From: an uncultured Eubacteriales bacterium
Lineage (GTDB): Bacteria; Bacillota; Clostridia; Peptostreptococcales; Anaerovoracaceae
Reading direction: 5' to 3'
Length of the DNA stretch: 64,000 bases
NCBI GenBank assembly: GCA_902786815.1
Contig: CADADV010000005.1
Coordinates: 1 to 64,000, forward strand
How positions within the stretch are numbered: the first letter of the stretch is position 1; each line of letters starts with the position of its first letter. The notes beneath the pieces are model-generated. The model was given only the letters and a program-made list of their open reading frames with translations. It had not been told where the DNA came from and made no database searches. The translations under genes were made by a program, and so were the position numbers. Positions 62,005-64,000 of the stretch are shown piece by piece.

Positions 62005-64000
62005 TAGAAGATAAGAATGCCGCCGGGCAGGGAGCACCGCAGGGAGCAAACGGAAACGCAGATCCGAACGATACCGTCAAACGGGCGTATCAGGATGTGC
62101 AGAGCCTGCGGGAGCAGATCGAGCGGCTCAAGGCCCAGGCGCAGAAAATCTATGAGACGCCGGCAGCGCCTGCCGATCAGGAAGCGAAACCAAACGCTGA
62201 GTCGGACAGGCCTGCTTCTGATGCGCAGAAACCGGCGTCGAAGACTCCTGCAGTCGACCCGGAAGCCGCCCGCGCAGCCGAAGAAGCTGTCAGGAAAGCG
62301 GCAGAGAGGGACAGGCAGGAGGGAGACGAGAGTTTCGACCGGAGACGGCTGGAACGCAAGGCCATTATCCAGGATGCCCTCAAGAAAGAGCAGGAAGCCA
62401 AGGAGCGGCTGGAGCAAAAGCGTGCTGAAGCGGAAGAAAAGAAAAAAGCGCTTCAGGAAGCAGAGCGAAAAGCCGCCAGAATGACAACGAACCTGCGCAA
62501 GGCTGAGATCCAGACGGAGCTGAACAGGACTCTTCACGCCCAGGAAGAAAAGCGCGCCCAGATGAAAAAGAAACGTGAGCAGGAGAAGCAGGAGCGGCTC
62601 AGGCTCGCGATGGAACGAGAGAAGGCGGAACTCCAGAAAAGAGAAGAAGCCCGTCTCGAAAGAGAGCGGATCAGACTGGAGAAGGAGCATGAACGGGAAC
62701 TCCGTGCCCAGGAGGCTGCCCGCAGAAAAGAAGAAGCCCTCCGGCTCAGAGAAGAGGAACTGAAGGCGAAGCGGGAAATCGAACGACTGCAGGCACAGGA
62801 ACGTGAGAACCTCCGGAAACAGAAGGAAGAGCGGCAGGAAGCTCTTCGCAAACAGAGGGAAGAACGTCAGGAGATTCTTCAGAAGCAAAAGGAAGAACGT
62901 CAGGAGATCCGCCGCCAGCGGCGTTTTGCACGCAAATCCGCCGAGCTGGGCGGAGGTATCGTCAACGTTCACGGAACGACGATCAAGACGGAGATCAAGC
63001 CGGTGCCGGCGTTTTCGCTGAAGGAGTTCTTAGGTCTTTCGAAGCAGAAGGAAATCAACGCGGCGCAGACAGAGGAAGAGCGGCAGTTCCTGCTGGAAGA
63101 AAACGCGCGCATCCAGGCGGAAGCGAGAGCGACAGCAGCACAGCTGCGTGAGATCCGCCAGCGCCGGAGAGAAAACACAGCGATCTATAAAAAGGCAAAG
63201 AGCGTGTTTGAATTCTGCGAAAGGAAGAAGGCACTGCTGCTGATGGCTTTTTCATTGCTTCTTGTAATAGCAGTAGGCACCGCGGGCCTGTTCAATTATT
63301 TTACGGCCTATGAATACTCCTACGGCGACAAGAAACTGGGATATGTCAAAAACAAAGACGACGTGCTGCAGATCACGGAGATGGTGCGCGGCGCTCTGAC
63401 CGAAGACAAGGATATGACAGTCGTGCTCGATCCGCGGGACGATATCAGTTTCAAACGGGTATTCACTATGAACAAGGATATCGTGATCGACTCACAGGAC
63501 GGCGTGCTCCAGCGTCTGTCCTACCTGGGCGACATCAACGTCAAGGCTTACGGAATGTACGTGGACGGCCGGAAGGTCGGCGCAGTCAAAGGCAAGAAGG
63601 TCGCGGCAAGCGTTCTGGAAGACATCGAGGACCGGTACGCGAATCACGATGAGGGAACGGTGGTCAATGAGGCCGTAGTCGTTGAAAACGTGGAATTCCG
63701 CAGGAGCAACACACCGCTGAGCGATATCCTGACGAAGGACGCCCTGGTAGAAAAGCTCTGCACAGATACAGAAAAGGAAATCGTCCACACGGTGGTGCGG
63801 GGCGATACTCTGGACAGCATCTCAGAGAACTACGGAGTATCCAAGAAGCAGATCATTGCGGAAAACGACATTCCTGCTGACGGGCAGCTCAAGGTGGGAA
63901 GTACGATCATCCTGAAGCAGGTTGGCCCGCTGCTGACCGTCAGGATCACGGAGACCCGTACCCATACGGAGAAAACCCCATATAAGACGATCAAAGAGGC
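61950..64000 (+). CDS. Long coiled-coil membrane protein with LysM and G5 domains, partial (at least 683 aa)
   Basis: The reading frame is open from ATG 61950 to the window end. Residues about 1-130 are low-complexity and acidic. About 130-405 is a very Glu/Lys/Arg/Gln-rich coiled coil (repeats such as KEERQEALRKQREERQEI). A single membrane helix follows (about 428-449, ALLLMAFSLLLVIAVGTAGL), and then an outside part with a LysM domain (about 611-658, VRGDTLDSISENYGVSKKQI) and the start of a G5 domain (TETRTHTEKTPYKTIKEA). Such LysM/G5 proteins usually end in an M23 peptidase, which would lie beyond the window. AAAGGTG stands before the ATG; the gene overlaps the DnaD gene by 55 bases in another frame. 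Confidence 0.8.
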   Translation, partial: MPQGNNPADDKRTAENRIIEDKNAAGQGAPQGANGNADPNDTVKRAYQDVQSLREQIERLKAQAQKIYETPAAPADQEAKPNAESDRPASDAQKPASKTPAVDPEAARAAEEAVRKAAERDRQEGDESFDRRRLERKAIIQDALKKEQEAKERLEQKRAEAEEKKKALQEAERKAARMTTNLRKAEIQTELNRTLHAQEEKRAQMKKKREQEKQERLRLAMEREKAELQKREEARLERERIRLEKEHERELRAQEAARRKEEALRLREEELKAKREIERLQAQERENLRKQKEERQEALRKQREERQEILQKQKEERQEIRRQRRFARKSAELGGGIVNVHGTTIKTEIKPVPAFSLKEFLGLSKQKEINAAQTEEERQFLLEENARIQAEARATAAQLREIRQRRRENTAIYKKAKSVFEFCERKKALLLMAFSLLLVIAVGTAGLFNYFTAYEYSYGDKKLGYVKNKDDVLQITEMVRGALTEDKDMTVVLDPRDDISFKRVFTMNKDIVIDSQDGVLQRLSYLGDINVKAYGMYVDGRKVGAVKGKKVAASVLEDIEDRYANHDEGTVVNEAVVVENVEFRRSNTPLSDILTKDALVEKLCTDTEKEIVHTVVRGDTLDSISENYGVSKKQIIAENDIPADGQLKVGSTIILKQVGPLLTVRITETRTHTEKTPYKTIKE

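Noticed and set aside
61878-62972. 364-codon minus-strand frame rich in Leu and Phe
   Set aside because: It is the reverse complement of Glu/Lys-rich coiled-coil codons of the plus-strand membrane protein; the hydrophobicity is an artefact.

Overview
This window is the replication-origin region of a Gram-positive chromosome, most likely an anaerobic member of the Clostridia. The evidence is the block rnpA-rpmH / dnaA-dnaN-recF-gyrB-gyrA, soj-spo0J flanked by parS sites, a short HisG with HisZ, the jag-yidC-yidD block, and a histidine-degradation operon that uses the formiminoglutamate/tetrahydrofolate route. A family-level placement (for example Anaerovoracaceae-like) is only a guess. Genes left of about 39.7 kb lie almost all on the minus strand and genes right of about 39.9 kb lie on the plus strand, so transcription runs away from oriC in both arms.

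Layout. (1) 1-10.0 kb: a compact, minus-strand accessory island ending beside the 3' end of a tRNA-Arg(CCU) gene. It encodes a DnaB-type helicase fused to a PolC-like polymerase region whose catalytic acidic positions are replaced, a soluble FtsH-like AAA+/M41 protease, two unknown proteins, a PD-(D/E)XK nuclease of the PDDEXK_4 type, a tiny protein with three DFYGK repeats, a DUF2779 double-nuclease protein, an AbaSI-like nuclease and three small unknown proteins. Three promoters in the island share an 18-bp dyad. The left edge looks like the end of an IS21-type insertion sequence. (2) 10.2-13.7 kb: tRNA-Arg, an L,D-transpeptidase, a small NrdD-tail-like protein and alanine racemase. (3) 13.7-22.3 kb: a complete histidine biosynthesis operon (hisD-Z-G-C-B-H-A-F-IE-J). 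(4) 22.3-29.5 kb: a histidine utilisation operon (hutH-hutU-hutI-fchA-ftcD) ending in a GntR/FCD regulator. (5) 29.9-39.6 kb: a CofE-like ligase, soj/spo0J with two parS sites, rsmG, mnmG, mnmE, jag, yidC, yidD, rnpA and rpmH. (6) 39.7-48.5 kb: oriC in two parts around dnaA (DnaA boxes upstream; boxes, a DnaA-trio tract and an AT-rich unwinding region downstream), then dnaN, recF, gyrB and gyrA. (7) 48.5-55.6 kb: trpS, an MFS transporter, a 74-bp tandem array of hairpin-forming repeats, a shikimate-kinase-like protein without a P-loop, a DUF2148 protein, plsC, a nucleotidyltransferase, a secreted protein and a glucosaminidase. (8) 55.7-64 kb: rpsF-ssb-rpsR, a GdpP-like phosphodiesterase without membrane helices, rplI, dnaB, a DnaD protein with a C-terminal zinc motif, and the start of a very long coiled-coil/LysM/G5 membrane protein that runs off the window.

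The strongest candidate for an undescribed system is the island at 1-10 kb. A helicase joined to an apparently dead polymerase, a cytosolic AAA protease and three different nuclease proteins sit in one co-oriented set of genes under a shared promoter motif next to a tRNA. That arrangement suggests a defence or replication-interference system, but this is inference: no experiment or database search supports it here.
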